Shown here piece after piece: positions 26,722 to 35,489 of a stretch of DNA of 52,555 nucleotides (positions within the stretch are counted from its first letter, which is position 1; each line of letters starts with the position of its first letter). The notes under the pieces are model-generated. The model made no database searches and was not told the origin of the DNA. It worked only from the letters and a program-made list of their open reading frames with translations. Source of the DNA: Bacteroides sp. (GTDB taxonomy: Bacteria > Bacteroidota > Bacteroidia > Bacteroidales > Muribaculaceae); assembly GCA_023663525.1 (NCBI GenBank), contig JAMPHF010000002.1:357243-409797 (forward strand), in the 5' to 3' direction. The position numbers and the translations under genes are program-made.

Positions 26722-27405
26722 TTACTTTGAAGCCGCATCCTGAGCACGCTCAAGATACTTCTTCACGTCAAGACCGATTTCATTACCGTAGGCAGGATAT
26801 TCGTTGAGAATCTGCTCGTAGACAGCAGCCTCGGCCTTGTAGTCCTTCTGCTCGCGGAGCACAGTCGCTTCTTTGAGAAGGAAAGCGGGAGTGTAGTGAG
26901 GATTGTTGTCCGAAATCTTCACAGCGTCCTTATAGCAACTGATGGCCTCGGGATATTTCTTGAGGTTGACATAGCAGTCACCTTCAAGCGACTTGGCCGA
27001 AGCACCGATGATGGTCTCCGAAGCGGAGTAGTCCTTGAGGTAATTAATGGCTTCCTCATATTTTCCCTGCTTGTAGAGAAGGATGGCGGCATTGAGATTT
27101 GCGAGATTGCCTGCGTCATAACCATGATCGGCAGCCACCTGCTGATATTTGGCGAGAGCCAACGAGTCATTGCCCATGAGCAGCTCGATGTCAGCCTGAC
27201 CGATGGCATTGTTGGCAGCGTTCTGTCCCGGCTGGCGGATCACGTAGACATAGAGCAGGATGATGGCCACCACGGCTGTCACTGCAACGCAACTCCACAC
27301 GACCACTTTAGGGTTGCTTTGAACTTTTTCACCGATCCCGGTAAGGGTATCGTTTACCTCGTCAATCGAGGTGCGGGTCTCTTCATTGGGCTTCTTGTTT
27401 GCCAT
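26722..27405 (-). CDS. Membrane-anchored TPR protein (YfgM-like)
   Basis: A 227-residue protein with a cytoplasmic N-terminus, a single membrane segment at about residues 33-52 (VVVWSCVAVTAVVAIILLYV) and TPR motifs from 65 on (GNDSLALAKYQQVAADHGYDAGNLA, GKYEEAINYLKDY, KKYPEAISCYKDAVKI, KDYKAEAAVYEQILNEYP). This matches the single-pass periplasmic-TPR layout of YfgM, an ancillary SecYEG partner in proteobacteria. The role in Bacteroidota is inferred from layout alone. Confidence 0.75.
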   Translation of the reverse strand: MANKKPNEETRTSIDEVNDTLTGIGEKVQSNPKVVVWSCVAVTAVVAIILLYVYVIRQPGQNAANNAIGQADIELLMGNDSLALAKYQQVAADHGYDAGNLANLNAAILLYKQGKYEEAINYLKDYSASETIIGASAKSLEGDCYVNLKKYPEAISCYKDAVKISDNNPHYTPAFLLKEATVLREQKDYKAEAAVYEQILNEYPAYGNEIGLDVKKYLERAQDAASK

Positions 27406-27538
27406 TTTTATGCGATTGGTTTTGATTTATTAACTTAAAATTTTGCTAATTCACGGATTTAAAATAGTTTATCCGATTCCAATGTGCAAAATTAGGCAAT
27501 ATTCTCCAATAAAAGAAATTTATCTGCCGGAAATTTCA

Positions 27539-27832
27539 TCAAATCAATATACCGGTTTTAAGAATATCATAATACAGCGGATCGTTCACATCTTCCGAAA
27601 GCAAAACCGGCTCAATCAGAAAATTCACTTTGCGACCTATTCTCCACAACAACGGGGTATCTTTAAAATAGTCTCCACTGTTAGAGACAATGACAGCAAT
27701 ATCTATATCACTCTCATCACGATAACCACCCTTACTGTAAGAGCCATACAGATATACAGCCTTAACCGGAAGACAATCCGAGACCTCCTCCTTGTATCTT
27801 CTCGCTATTTCAATAGCCTGCTTCTTATCCAT
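27539..27832 (-). CDS. Minimal nucleotidyltransferase (MNT-type) domain protein
   Basis: A 97-residue protein with the pol-beta superfamily signature GSYSKGGYRDESDIDIAV at 30-47, with metal ligands D42 and D44. Such stand-alone domains usually pair with a HEPN protein as a type VII toxin-antitoxin system, where the MNT AMPylates the HEPN RNase. No HEPN gene is adjacent here. A -7-like box TAAGTTTG reads toward the gene at 27881-27874. The C-terminal half (FLIEPVLLSEDVNDPLYYDILKTGI) resembles the usual MNT C-terminus. Confidence 0.8.
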   Translation of the reverse strand: MDKKQAIEIARRYKEEVSDCLPVKAVYLYGSYSKGGYRDESDIDIAVIVSNSGDYFKDTPLLWRIGRKVNFLIEPVLLSEDVNDPLYYDILKTGILI

Positions 27833-28085
27833 AAGCGTAGTTCATCTGTCTTGTTTATCAATATGATTATCCGCAAACTTACCTGCAATAGGAACTATAT
27901 AGGACATACATCAGGATGTCGATTTACCCGTAGCCGGTATGACACAGTGTAGTGCAGTCATGCCCGGTCATGGTTTATGAGCGAAGCAGGCATACGAAGT
28001 AAGCCGATTTACGCTTTCAGGCATGAAGAACAAATCAGCTTTCTTTCGAATGCCCCCGTGTATTGTTTTTTCTTACGAATATTTA

Positions 28086-29225
28086 TCAAAAATGAGGCTT
28101 TATATAAATATACATCCAGTTATCAGAATGCTTCTCCAACTGTTGATCTTCATTCTTTTGTGCGCAAAATAAATCCCTTATAGGATAATATTCTGCTTTT
28201 ATAGTCTTTGTTGGACCTGTCAGATTTTCTGTTTTACTATATTTCACGAATACACCATAGATCGCTTTTCCATTCCAATCATCAAAATTATAATCCAATA
28301 TGGTTCCTTGTAATTTCTTATTAGACCAGCGACTTCTAACAGCCGCAGCCGTACAACTAAAACTTACAGGCTCAGTATCCGAGTATTCAAATATTTTTCG
28401 CTCAAAAATTGTTTTTTTAGCCCCAGGGGGGATAGCTATAATGCGTTGAGAATATACAGTCTCAGATGTAGTATTGCCATTACCTCCACCAACATTCACA
28501 CCACTTGCCAATGTCCCGACGACACCACCGACACCCAATGCATCAGCAACATTACCTAAATTAGCACTTACACCTGTACTTCTTGAAGATGAAACACTTG
28601 ATGATGATGGGACATATATACATTCAGAATTGCCGTTCTCGACAAAAAATGTATTACCCAAATCAATATAGACAACGTCTGAACATATATTGATTACATT
28701 AACAGCCATTACGATATCTTTCTTTGCCATAATAGAGACTTCAGGTATCCATATTTCTAACTGCAATTCATCAGTTCTAATGATAGAACTATCAGTTAAT
28801 CCAAACTGTCGAATGACAGCCTTCGCCTCCTTGTCTCGTTTTATCGGTGCATTTTCCGAAAATTCAAATCTTTTATTATGTTTTGACAATAATTCTTTAT
28901 TTGCTGCTTTTGCATTATCTGAGAAAGACAATTCTATATCTGTAAATTTTGATTCTACCTTTGTCTGTTCTTGATTATTAGATATATCAACAGCATCGAC
29001 GTTCTTCATCACACCATCTGCTCCCTTTATGGCAAAACAATCATCGCGGAGCACACGTCCAATCTGTGACTCGGGAGAAGCCTCTGTTGTAAATGTGATA
29101 TACTTCTCTCCCAAGTCAATATTATAGACCTCCATGGTCGTACCGTCTTTCTTGACAATCACATCACCATAGGCATAGGACACACCCACTAACAGAATGA
29201 AGATTAAAAGAAATTTCTTTATCAT
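28086..29225 (-). CDS. Exported protein of unknown function, AT-rich
   Basis: I do not recognise the whole protein. It has 379 residues, a clear signal peptide (about 1-20, cleavage near YAYG-D), and an N-terminal segment DVIVKKDGTTMEVYNIDLGEKYI that resembles the small beta domain found at the start of many exported Bacteroidota proteins. Around residues 208-250 are a Ser-rich linker (PSSSSVSSSRS) and a Gly-rich, weakly hydrophobic stretch (ADALGVGGVVGTLASGV). Base composition is much more AT-rich than the neighbouring housekeeping genes, which suggests acquired DNA. A similarly AT-rich gene lies 28 bases upstream on the same strand. Confidence 0.65.
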   Translation of the reverse strand: MIKKFLLIFILLVGVSYAYGDVIVKKDGTTMEVYNIDLGEKYITFTTEASPESQIGRVLRDDCFAIKGADGVMKNVDAVDISNNQEQTKVESKFTDIELSFSDNAKAANKELLSKHNKRFEFSENAPIKRDKEAKAVIRQFGLTDSSIIRTDELQLEIWIPEVSIMAKKDIVMAVNVINICSDVVYIDLGNTFFVENGNSECIYVPSSSSVSSSRSTGVSANLGNVADALGVGGVVGTLASGVNVGGGNGNTTSETVYSQRIIAIPPGAKKTIFERKIFEYSDTEPVSFSCTAAAVRSRWSNKKLQGTILDYNFDDWNGKAIYGVFVKYSKTENLTGPTKTIKAEYYPIRDLFCAQKNEDQQLEKHSDNWMYIYIKPHF

Positions 29226-29253
29226 GGTTTCTAAATGTTATCTTATTTTTTCG

Positions 29254-30003
29254 TCAGAACATCAAACGCAGATTGTCAAGCTGATTTGACAGTTGCGACA
29301 CTTGTGTCAATTGAAGAAGGGCATTGAACGATGCATCTACCTGAGAGGAATAGTTCCCCAACATACCAAACAATGAATTTACAACATCAGCCGATTCATT
29401 CTGAAATGAAGATGAAATCTGACTGCTGACGGTATTACTCTGTGTTTTAAGGGTATTATATGTATTAATCACCTCTTGCGGAGACATATTTCTTGCCCAA
29501 TTTTTCTTTATGGCTTCATTGGCATATATCGCAGCGTTATTGATTACATCACGAAGCTGAGAATAGGCTTTCAATGCTCCCGGCGAGAGCTGATTAAGGA
29601 GATTCTGTTCGGATTGAGTAATGGGAAAGCCATAGTATTGAGTGCGGACATCGAGCTGTGCCTGCATGGTCATGACATTGTAGTCAAGATCTAAAACTGA
29701 TGGAACACCCTCAACATAGCCTCCATCACCACCGGAATAATCTGATCCGCTACCCCCGACATCGGGAAGCCGACCCGTCCCACGGCAATACTGGCAATGG
29801 ATATGGCTGTGACCGGTAGAGGGAAGATACAGGACACCACATTCCTGACACCGGACTTTCGCCTCATGGTTATGTCCGTAAGTCCCGACCGAGATATTTT
29901 TTACTATCTTGCCTGTACCCTTACAATAGTGACATTGCCGGTCTGCATACAGATTGAAAGAGGACACGAGACATACTATCAAAGTCAGAATAATCTTTTT
30001 CAT
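29254..30003 (-). CDS. Exported protein with DnaJ-type CxxCxGTG zinc motifs
   Basis: A 249-residue protein with a signal peptide (1-20), followed immediately by C24-HY-C27-KGTG, C52-QE-C55 and C70-QY-C73-RGTG. These resemble the zinc-binding repeats of DnaJ, but there is no J domain. A glycine linker (80-97) leads into a helical C-terminal region with many Asn, Gln and Ser residues. A thiol or zinc-dependent periplasmic role is possible; the function is unknown. The AT-rich composition and the same-strand neighbour at 28086 suggest the two form a unit. Confidence 0.65.
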   Translation of the reverse strand: MKKIILTLIVCLVSSFNLYADRQCHYCKGTGKIVKNISVGTYGHNHEAKVRCQECGVLYLPSTGHSHIHCQYCRGTGRLPDVGGSGSDYSGGDGGYVEGVPSVLDLDYNVMTMQAQLDVRTQYYGFPITQSEQNLLNQLSPGALKAYSQLRDVINNAAIYANEAIKKNWARNMSPQEVINTYNTLKTQSNTVSSQISSSFQNESADVVNSLFGMLGNYSSQVDASFNALLQLTQVSQLSNQLDNLRLMF

Positions 30004-30111
30004 AATCTACACTGTGTTACAATTGCCACAAATATAAGGCATTTCCGAATATATAACAAATTTTCAGCACTGAATTTCACTGAATTTCATTCTGTGACAA
30101 TCCATCACTCA

Positions 30112-31839
30112 TTAGGGGTGTCCTGAGGGCAGATTGTTAAGCATGTCATACATGCGGTCGGTGATGACGGCGGTGTTGCGATTGTAATTGTCGGCTATCG
30201 ACTCGTCATCATAATGGTAACAGAGATATTCCTCCACTGCATCACGCGCACTGGTCCACCGATAGAAGGCCGGGCGGATCTCATTCCATACGGGGTGATA
30301 GGCGTAGGGGGTCGCATCGTCATGATACTGATTGAAAATCGCCTCGACATCCTCGACTGAATGTAAGCCGTAGGTGGAAATGGTGTGGTGCATGTCACCC
30401 ATAATTATAGAGCGATCCGTCACCGCAGCCTCTGCACGGTCACGCAGCCACATTGCAATCATGAGATCATTGTCTATACCCTCATAGCTATCCTTATCGT
30501 CGGTCTTCTCGTCGAGACTGTCGAGATAATAGACAAATGCCTCCATGAAGTCATGCCACGCCTTATATTCGTTGAGATTTACAATATTTTGTCGGTTCAA
30601 CACATCAAGGTGGTCCCACGACGATCCGACAAGATCATGATAAGCCCACGACAGTCTGACAGTGTCGAGAATCCGGCGGAAATCGGAACACATTTTCCGA
30701 CACTCGTCCGTATCCTGCTCCCGTCCATCAATGAGTGCATCCAGTTCATTTAGAGCCACGACGGCATCTCCATTATAACGAGAGTCCTCGTTGATGAAAT
30801 ATCTTACCGCTTCGCCAAACCTCATGTCGTTGGTCGCCGAGGAGGGGAGAGCGGCCATGCCCGCAATCCTCATCAACAATCTGAATGCATCCGGACTCTC
30901 CGCCTGCATGTCCGCCAGCAAGGTGTAATCGTCAAAATCACATTCATCCATCTCATAGCCTTTGCTAATAAAAGTCTCCAGCGGAACATCGCTCTCAGAG
31001 AAGTGAGGCTCAAAACGAGCGTCCGACACTTCTCCTCTATCAACAGACGGGGTGATGCAAAAATCCGCAAAATGCCTCCCGTTGCTATCCTTCAGATGAT
31101 ACACATTCAGATCCTCGGAATCCACCGTCATCTCGGCGACATCAAGATTGTCGGGATTGACGGCATAGCAACGATCCGCGAGGTCATAGACGACGTAACG
31201 CGTCCGCTCCTTGTCATCACCATAATTGCCCACAGCAAGCAAATATCGCCCCGAGTTTGGCGACATCCAGAAAATCATGTCGTAATCGGTGTCAATGAGC
31301 AGTCCAAAACGGTCACGCAAGCCCCACTTGCCGTTATTCTTCACAAGAAAATAGCCCTCTGGGGTATGGAAAGAATAGTTTGAAGAATGAGTCACGGTCT
31401 TCTCTGCCTTGACCACCGAATATGGCCAATAGCCAAGAATCATCGGGATAATGACTATCAGCAGACTGCCGACGAGCATGACGGCACCGAACTTATAGTG
31501 AAACCGCAGGAGCATCCGCAGCCCGACACCTCCCGTCAACAAAATGAAGCCGACAAGCATCAGGAAGCTGAAGGGGATACGCACGTTTGAAGCCATCACC
31601 CCCATGACTCCCGCGAGTGCCAATGCCACACAACACCCGACATGGAACAACCTACTGCCGCGACTGTCTCCACTGCCCCCATACGCTCTGACAATCAGAA
31701 CGTAGAACAGCGTAGGGATGATTGCACTTGCCGCAATCTTTAGCCACGCGACATCAACATGCCCCACAATCATAGCGAGGACGAACAGCCCCACAATCAT
31801 GAGGTCTACCATAAACCGACGTAACGGACGGACTTTCAT
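30112..31839 (-). CDS. Multi-pass membrane protein with WG-repeat-like C-terminal region
   Basis: A 575-residue protein with about five membrane helices in residues 8-155, then a large soluble part. NGKWGLRDRFGLLIDTDYD near 168-186 matches a WG repeat (a beta motif in which K/W-G-x-x-D precedes a turn). The remaining 350 residues are acidic and helical, with no catalytic motif that I recognise. Its ATG overlaps the stop of the upstream gene as ATGA, so the two products are probably made together. Confidence 0.65.
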   Translation of the reverse strand: MKVRPLRRFMVDLMIVGLFVLAMIVGHVDVAWLKIAASAIIPTLFYVLIVRAYGGSGDSRGSRLFHVGCCVALALAGVMGVMASNVRIPFSFLMLVGFILLTGGVGLRMLLRFHYKFGAVMLVGSLLIVIIPMILGYWPYSVVKAEKTVTHSSNYSFHTPEGYFLVKNNGKWGLRDRFGLLIDTDYDMIFWMSPNSGRYLLAVGNYGDDKERTRYVVYDLADRCYAVNPDNLDVAEMTVDSEDLNVYHLKDSNGRHFADFCITPSVDRGEVSDARFEPHFSESDVPLETFISKGYEMDECDFDDYTLLADMQAESPDAFRLLMRIAGMAALPSSATNDMRFGEAVRYFINEDSRYNGDAVVALNELDALIDGREQDTDECRKMCSDFRRILDTVRLSWAYHDLVGSSWDHLDVLNRQNIVNLNEYKAWHDFMEAFVYYLDSLDEKTDDKDSYEGIDNDLMIAMWLRDRAEAAVTDRSIIMGDMHHTISTYGLHSVEDVEAIFNQYHDDATPYAYHPVWNEIRPAFYRWTSARDAVEEYLCYHYDDESIADNYNRNTAVITDRMYDMLNNLPSGHP

Positions 31840-32363
31840 TTCTTTCTTCCTGAGACAATGCGCTCAGCCTCCGGGCGATACTTCTTGATTTGGTTCATAT
31901 CTGCATCCATGAACGGAATTACCATCCGGGCATGACGGTCAATGTAGCCTCGCAACACGGTCTCATCATCGTCCTGCATCCCGTAGCCGTCACTGTCCAT
32001 GAAATACATCCCGTCGGGGTGCAGAGTCCATTTCACCTCGGCGACACCATTGGAAAAACGACTTATGGCGAATGGAAATTGGGCAGCAAACATGTAGGCA
32101 TTCCCGCTGTTCGGAAGCCTCTCCACATCCTGCCACACCACATCATCCATAGTGATGAATATGAGCCGACGGTCGGAGTTCATCAACGTGTAGGCCATCT
32201 TCTCGTCATGGTTCAGGAGAAAACGTTCCTTCCAGTAACCATAAAACAACTGCTCAATCACCGACATCCCTTCACCCATATCACCACCGCGATAATAGGG
32301 ACGCTCGCCATACATCGGCCTCATCAGCTCGACATACAATTCTTCAGGACTCAACTCTTTCAT
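31836..32363 (-). CDS. Small soluble protein of unknown function
   Basis: A 175-residue protein starting MKELSPEELYVEL at ATG 32363; a TTG eight codons earlier is also in frame. No signal peptide or membrane segment is seen. It is rich in acidic and aromatic residues (YWKERFLLNHDEKMAYTLM, FMDSDGYGMQDDDETV). It is coupled by a four-base overlap to the membrane WG-repeat protein, which suggests a partner role. I do not recognise the family. Confidence 0.6.
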   Translation of the reverse strand: MKELSPEELYVELMRPMYGERPYYRGGDMGEGMSVIEQLFYGYWKERFLLNHDEKMAYTLMNSDRRLIFITMDDVVWQDVERLPNSGNAYMFAAQFPFAISRFSNGVAEVKWTLHPDGMYFMDSDGYGMQDDDETVLRGYIDRHARMVIPFMDADMNQIKKYRPEAERIVSGRKK

Positions 32364-32524
32364 ATCTTTTTGATTTGGAATAAGCAAATATAATGATATT
32401 TACTCTAATAGAGCATAAAAACGCAGACAATCTATCGAGAATTGCGCAATTTTTCGCCTCAACGGATGAATTTGTTCAATTTTCCGTAATGAACATTAGG
32501 GTCAGGATTGACGTATTTATTATT

Positions 32525-32538
32525 AGAGTGTGTCTCAT
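32525..32538. repeat. Solo end of the 3449 inverted-repeat family
   Basis: AGAGTGTGTCTCAT is identical to the first 14 bases of both ends of the element at 3449-3834. No inverse partner is seen nearby. It sits in the leader of the lut operon, 60 bases before lutA. Confidence 0.5.
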
Positions 32539-32598
32539 CTGCGCGATGACTGGATGATACCGCTACGCCATCAGTTTCAATTATTTGTTTTTTTGGAG

Positions 32599-33345
32599 AT
32601 GAAAGTTGGATTTTTTGTACCATGCTATGTCGACATGCTCGCTCCGCAAGCTGCGATTGCGAGCTATGAACTGCTGCAGAAGTTTGGTCTTGATGTTCGT
32701 TACATCGAGGAGGCTTCATGCTGCGGACTTCCCATGACCGACATGGGTTATGAACGGAAGGCATGTCGGATTGAAAAGAATCTCGTGAAATATCTCGACG
32801 GGTATGACTACGTGGTCATCCCCTCGGGTATATGCACAGATCAGGTACGCTATCATCTCGACTCCGTGGAGAAGACTCCCGAAGTGCAGCACATCATCGA
32901 GACCACTCACGACATCGTCGATTTTCTCCACGACATACTTCAGGTGAAAAGTCTGCCCTGGGCCAGGTTTCCCCATCGTGTTGCCCTCCACAACGGATGC
33001 CACTCTCTGCGCTATCTCCATCAGGCGCGCCCCACGGAGCTGATGATTACCGACTATTCAAAGACCGCCGATCTGCTCAACCTCGTGGACGGGCTTGAAG
33101 TCTGCTATGCCACGCGCCGCGACGAGTGTTGCGGTTTCGGCGGGACTTTCGCTATTTGGGACCAGAGTTGTGCCGGTCAGCAAGGACTCGACAAGGTGAG
33201 CGACTACGAGCGGAACGGGCTGAAATACGTGACAAGCGCCGATTTCTCCTGCCTCCTCCATCAGCAAGGCATAGCCCGTAAATTCGGCATAGACATCACG
33301 ACATACTATATCGCGGAGATACTTAACTGCAACTTTAAAAATTAA
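32599..33345 (+). CDS. lutA: Lactate utilization Fe-S oxidoreductase LutA
   Basis: With LutB and LutC it forms the L-lactate-to-pyruvate oxidising complex; LutA carries the cysteine-rich CCG domains found in heterodisulfide-reductase-like proteins. The 248-residue protein starts MKVGFFVPCYVDMLAP, with the first CCG motif at 41-43 (ASCCGLPM) and the second at 177-182 (ECCGFGG). I prefer ATG 32599 because it gives the family N-terminus; 23 extra codons upstream are in frame. It leads the lutA-lutB-lutC run. Confidence 0.92.
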   Translation: MKVGFFVPCYVDMLAPQAAIASYELLQKFGLDVRYIEEASCCGLPMTDMGYERKACRIEKNLVKYLDGYDYVVIPSGICTDQVRYHLDSVEKTPEVQHIIETTHDIVDFLHDILQVKSLPWARFPHRVALHNGCHSLRYLHQARPTELMITDYSKTADLLNLVDGLEVCYATRRDECCGFGGTFAIWDQSCAGQQGLDKVSDYERNGLKYVTSADFSCLLHQQGIARKFGIDITTYYIAEILNCNFKN

Positions 33346-33356
33346 TGCACAAAATT

Positions 33357-33380
33357 TAATTCATAATGCATTATGAATTA
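33357..33380. repeat. 24-bp perfect palindrome at the lutB start
   Basis: TAATTCATAATG is followed directly by its reverse complement CATTATGAATTA. The first possible lutB ATG (33373) is inside it and the second (33385) lies just after it. A protein-binding site or an AT-rich extragenic palindrome are both possible; in RNA it could sequester the first start codon. Confidence 0.6.
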
Positions 33381-34767
33381 TAATATGGGACAGGTCAATC
33401 AAGTCAAACTCGGAGCAAAATTCATAGCTGACACGCCGCATCGTGTGAGCCATGACCGCTGTCTGTGGGCGGCACGTATGCGTCGCGACAAGACGGCATC
33501 GGAAATTCCGGAATGGGAGGAGATGCGTAATCTTGCCTCACAAATAAAACTTCATACCCTCTCGCACCTTGACCGCTATCTCGAAGAATTCGAGACACGG
33601 CTCAAGGAGCATGGCATACATGTCCATTGGGCGGAGGATGCCGATGAACACAACAGGATAGTCCACGACATCCTCAGCTCACACAGCGTCAAGACCGTCA
33701 CCAAAGGCAAATCAATGCTGATGGATGAATGTGGGATGAGGGAATATCTCGAAAAATTCGGAATAGACATCTACGAGGCCGATCTTGGTGAACGCATACA
33801 GCAGCTCGACAATCAGCGGCCTTCCCACATAGTCATGCCGGCCATCCACAAACTGCGCGGGGATGTGGCGAAACTGTTTGCCGAAAAACTCGGAAGCGAT
33901 CCTGACATTGATGACCCGAAGTATCTCAACAGCGTGATGCGGCGTGACATGCGCAAGAACTACATCAATGCTGACGCCGGGATGTGTGGTGTGAATTTCG
34001 CCGTAGCCGAGACAGGAACCATTGTCGTGGCCACCAATGAGGGCAATGCCGACATCAGCGCGAACATCCCTCCGCTCTTTGTCGTGAGCATGGGGATTGA
34101 GAAGCTCATACCCCGTCAGTGTGACCTGCCTCTGTTCATAAGGCTGCTGTCAAGGAGCGCGCTCGGTTTTGACATCACGCAATACACGTCACACTACACC
34201 CGCCCGCGCAAAGGACAGGAGATGCATGTGGTGATCGTTGACAACGGGAGGTCGAAGCGTCTCGGCGCGGATTATTTTGAGGTGTTGAAATGCATCAGAT
34301 GCGGTGCATGCATGAACACTTGCCCGGTGTTCCGGAGGACATCCGGACTCAGCTACGATGCACCCTACATGGGACCGATCGGAATAGTGCTCGAACCGAG
34401 CTACGACCTCCATCGCTATGCCCGCCTGCCATATTCATGCACGCATTGCGGCTCATGCGGGAATGTCTGCCCGGTGAAAGTTCCGATCCCCGACTATGTG
34501 TTCTACTGGCGCACACAGATTGTGGAGCAGCATGAGGATGAACTGATCCATCGGCTGGAGGAGAACGGTATGGCGATGGTGCTTCGCAATGCAACAAACC
34601 TCTCACATGCCGAACGGCTCGGTCTGTGGGCTTTGCGCACTCTTCCAAAATGGCTCCTCGACTCCTCTGTAAATCCTTGGGCAAAAGACCACACAAACCC
34701 AACTCCACCCAAACAAACTTTCAGGGAATACTATAATAAGTGTAAAGGTTTAAGGAGTAAGGATTAA
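33373..34767 (+). CDS. lutB: Lactate utilization iron-sulfur protein LutB
   Basis: A 464-residue protein with an N-terminal LUD (DUF162) domain, roughly residues 60-290 (KSMLMDECGMREYL, MCGVNFAVAETGTIVVATNEGN), and two 4Fe-4S motifs: CIRCGACMNTCP at 307 and CTHCGSCGNVCP at 356. It passes electrons within the LutABC complex. Two start codons are possible, 33373 and 33385; the first lies within a 24-bp palindrome, so the second may be the one used. lutC follows after 68 bases of low-complexity sequence. Confidence 0.93.
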   Translation: MNYNMGQVNQVKLGAKFIADTPHRVSHDRCLWAARMRRDKTASEIPEWEEMRNLASQIKLHTLSHLDRYLEEFETRLKEHGIHVHWAEDADEHNRIVHDILSSHSVKTVTKGKSMLMDECGMREYLEKFGIDIYEADLGERIQQLDNQRPSHIVMPAIHKLRGDVAKLFAEKLGSDPDIDDPKYLNSVMRRDMRKNYINADAGMCGVNFAVAETGTIVVATNEGNADISANIPPLFVVSMGIEKLIPRQCDLPLFIRLLSRSALGFDITQYTSHYTRPRKGQEMHVVIVDNGRSKRLGADYFEVLKCIRCGACMNTCPVFRRTSGLSYDAPYMGPIGIVLEPSYDLHRYARLPYSCTHCGSCGNVCPVKVPIPDYVFYWRTQIVEQHEDELIHRLEENGMAMVLRNATNLSHAERLGLWALRTLPKWLLDSSVNPWAKDHTNPTPPKQTFREYYNKCKGLRSKD

Positions 34768-34835
34768 GTGTAAGTGCTTTTGAACACATGACTAATGGCT
34801 AAAGCTAACTACTAAAAAACTAACGACCAAAAGCT

Positions 34836-35417
34836 ATGACTGCGAGAGAGAGGATCATGGAGAGAATCAAATCGGGTTTGCCGGAAGAGGTAATGCTTCC
34901 GGACGTGCCGATGTATGATGTCGAGGGCGATAAGATTGAGAATTTCATTGCAAAACTTGAAAGTTTTGATGGGAAGGCTGTGCGTGTCGCCACCTATGGC
35001 GATGCCCTCCGATGGCTTGCCACAAATGTGGAGACAACAGGAAAAAGGATATTTTCAGCCGTGCCTCAATTCAAGGGCAATTTTGAGATCACTGATTCAA
35101 CGGACCCTCATTCGGCTCACGTCGTTGACGTATGTGTGGCCAAGGGAGTACTTGGTGTAGGGGAGACGGGATCAATCTGGGTCACCGAGGAGTCACTTGG
35201 GTTGACAGCCTGCGCACTGTTTTCGACTGACCTCTATCTGCTGCTCGACACATCGAAAATCTACAGCGGGATGCATCAGGCCTACGCAGCCCTCGACCTT
35301 TCAACGGGACGCTATGGGTCGTTCTACACCGGTCCGTCAGCGACAGCCGACATCGAGGCCGTCCATATCACCGGCGCACAAGGCGAAATCTCACTCACAG
35401 CAATTCTCATCGGGTGA
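34836..35417 (+). CDS. lutC: Lactate utilization protein LutC (LUD domain)
   Basis: A 193-residue LUD-domain protein, the third component of the L-lactate oxidation complex. Motifs include VCVAKGVLGVGETGSIWVTEE and the C-terminal GPSATADIE loop. It is close to the usual length and completes lutABC in the conserved order. A 2-hydroxyacid dehydrogenase gene follows under what looks like a separate promoter. Confidence 0.9.
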   Translation: MTARERIMERIKSGLPEEVMLPDVPMYDVEGDKIENFIAKLESFDGKAVRVATYGDALRWLATNVETTGKRIFSAVPQFKGNFEITDSTDPHSAHVVDVCVAKGVLGVGETGSIWVTEESLGLTACALFSTDLYLLLDTSKIYSGMHQAYAALDLSTGRYGSFYTGPSATADIEAVHITGAQGEISLTAILIG

Positions 35418-35470
35418 AATGCAGGAACCATTCTTCCCAAAATCGTGCATGATATTGGAAATGATGTCAG

Positions 35471-35485
35471 AGTTACGTAACTTTG
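35471..35485 (+). promoter_or_regulatory. Promoter box and 12-bp palindrome abutting the dehydrogenase start
   Basis: TAACTTTG at 35478-35485 matches the -7 box, and the perfect palindrome AGTTACGTAACT (35471-35482) overlaps it. The ATG is at 35490, so transcription would begin at or next to the start codon, implying a leaderless or near-leaderless message. The palindrome could be an operator. Confidence 0.55.
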
Positions 35486-35489
35486 ACAC

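Noticed and set aside
27977..28183. 68-codon plus-strand frame
   Set aside because: It overlaps the 3' end of the exported-protein gene and has neither a promoter nor family features.
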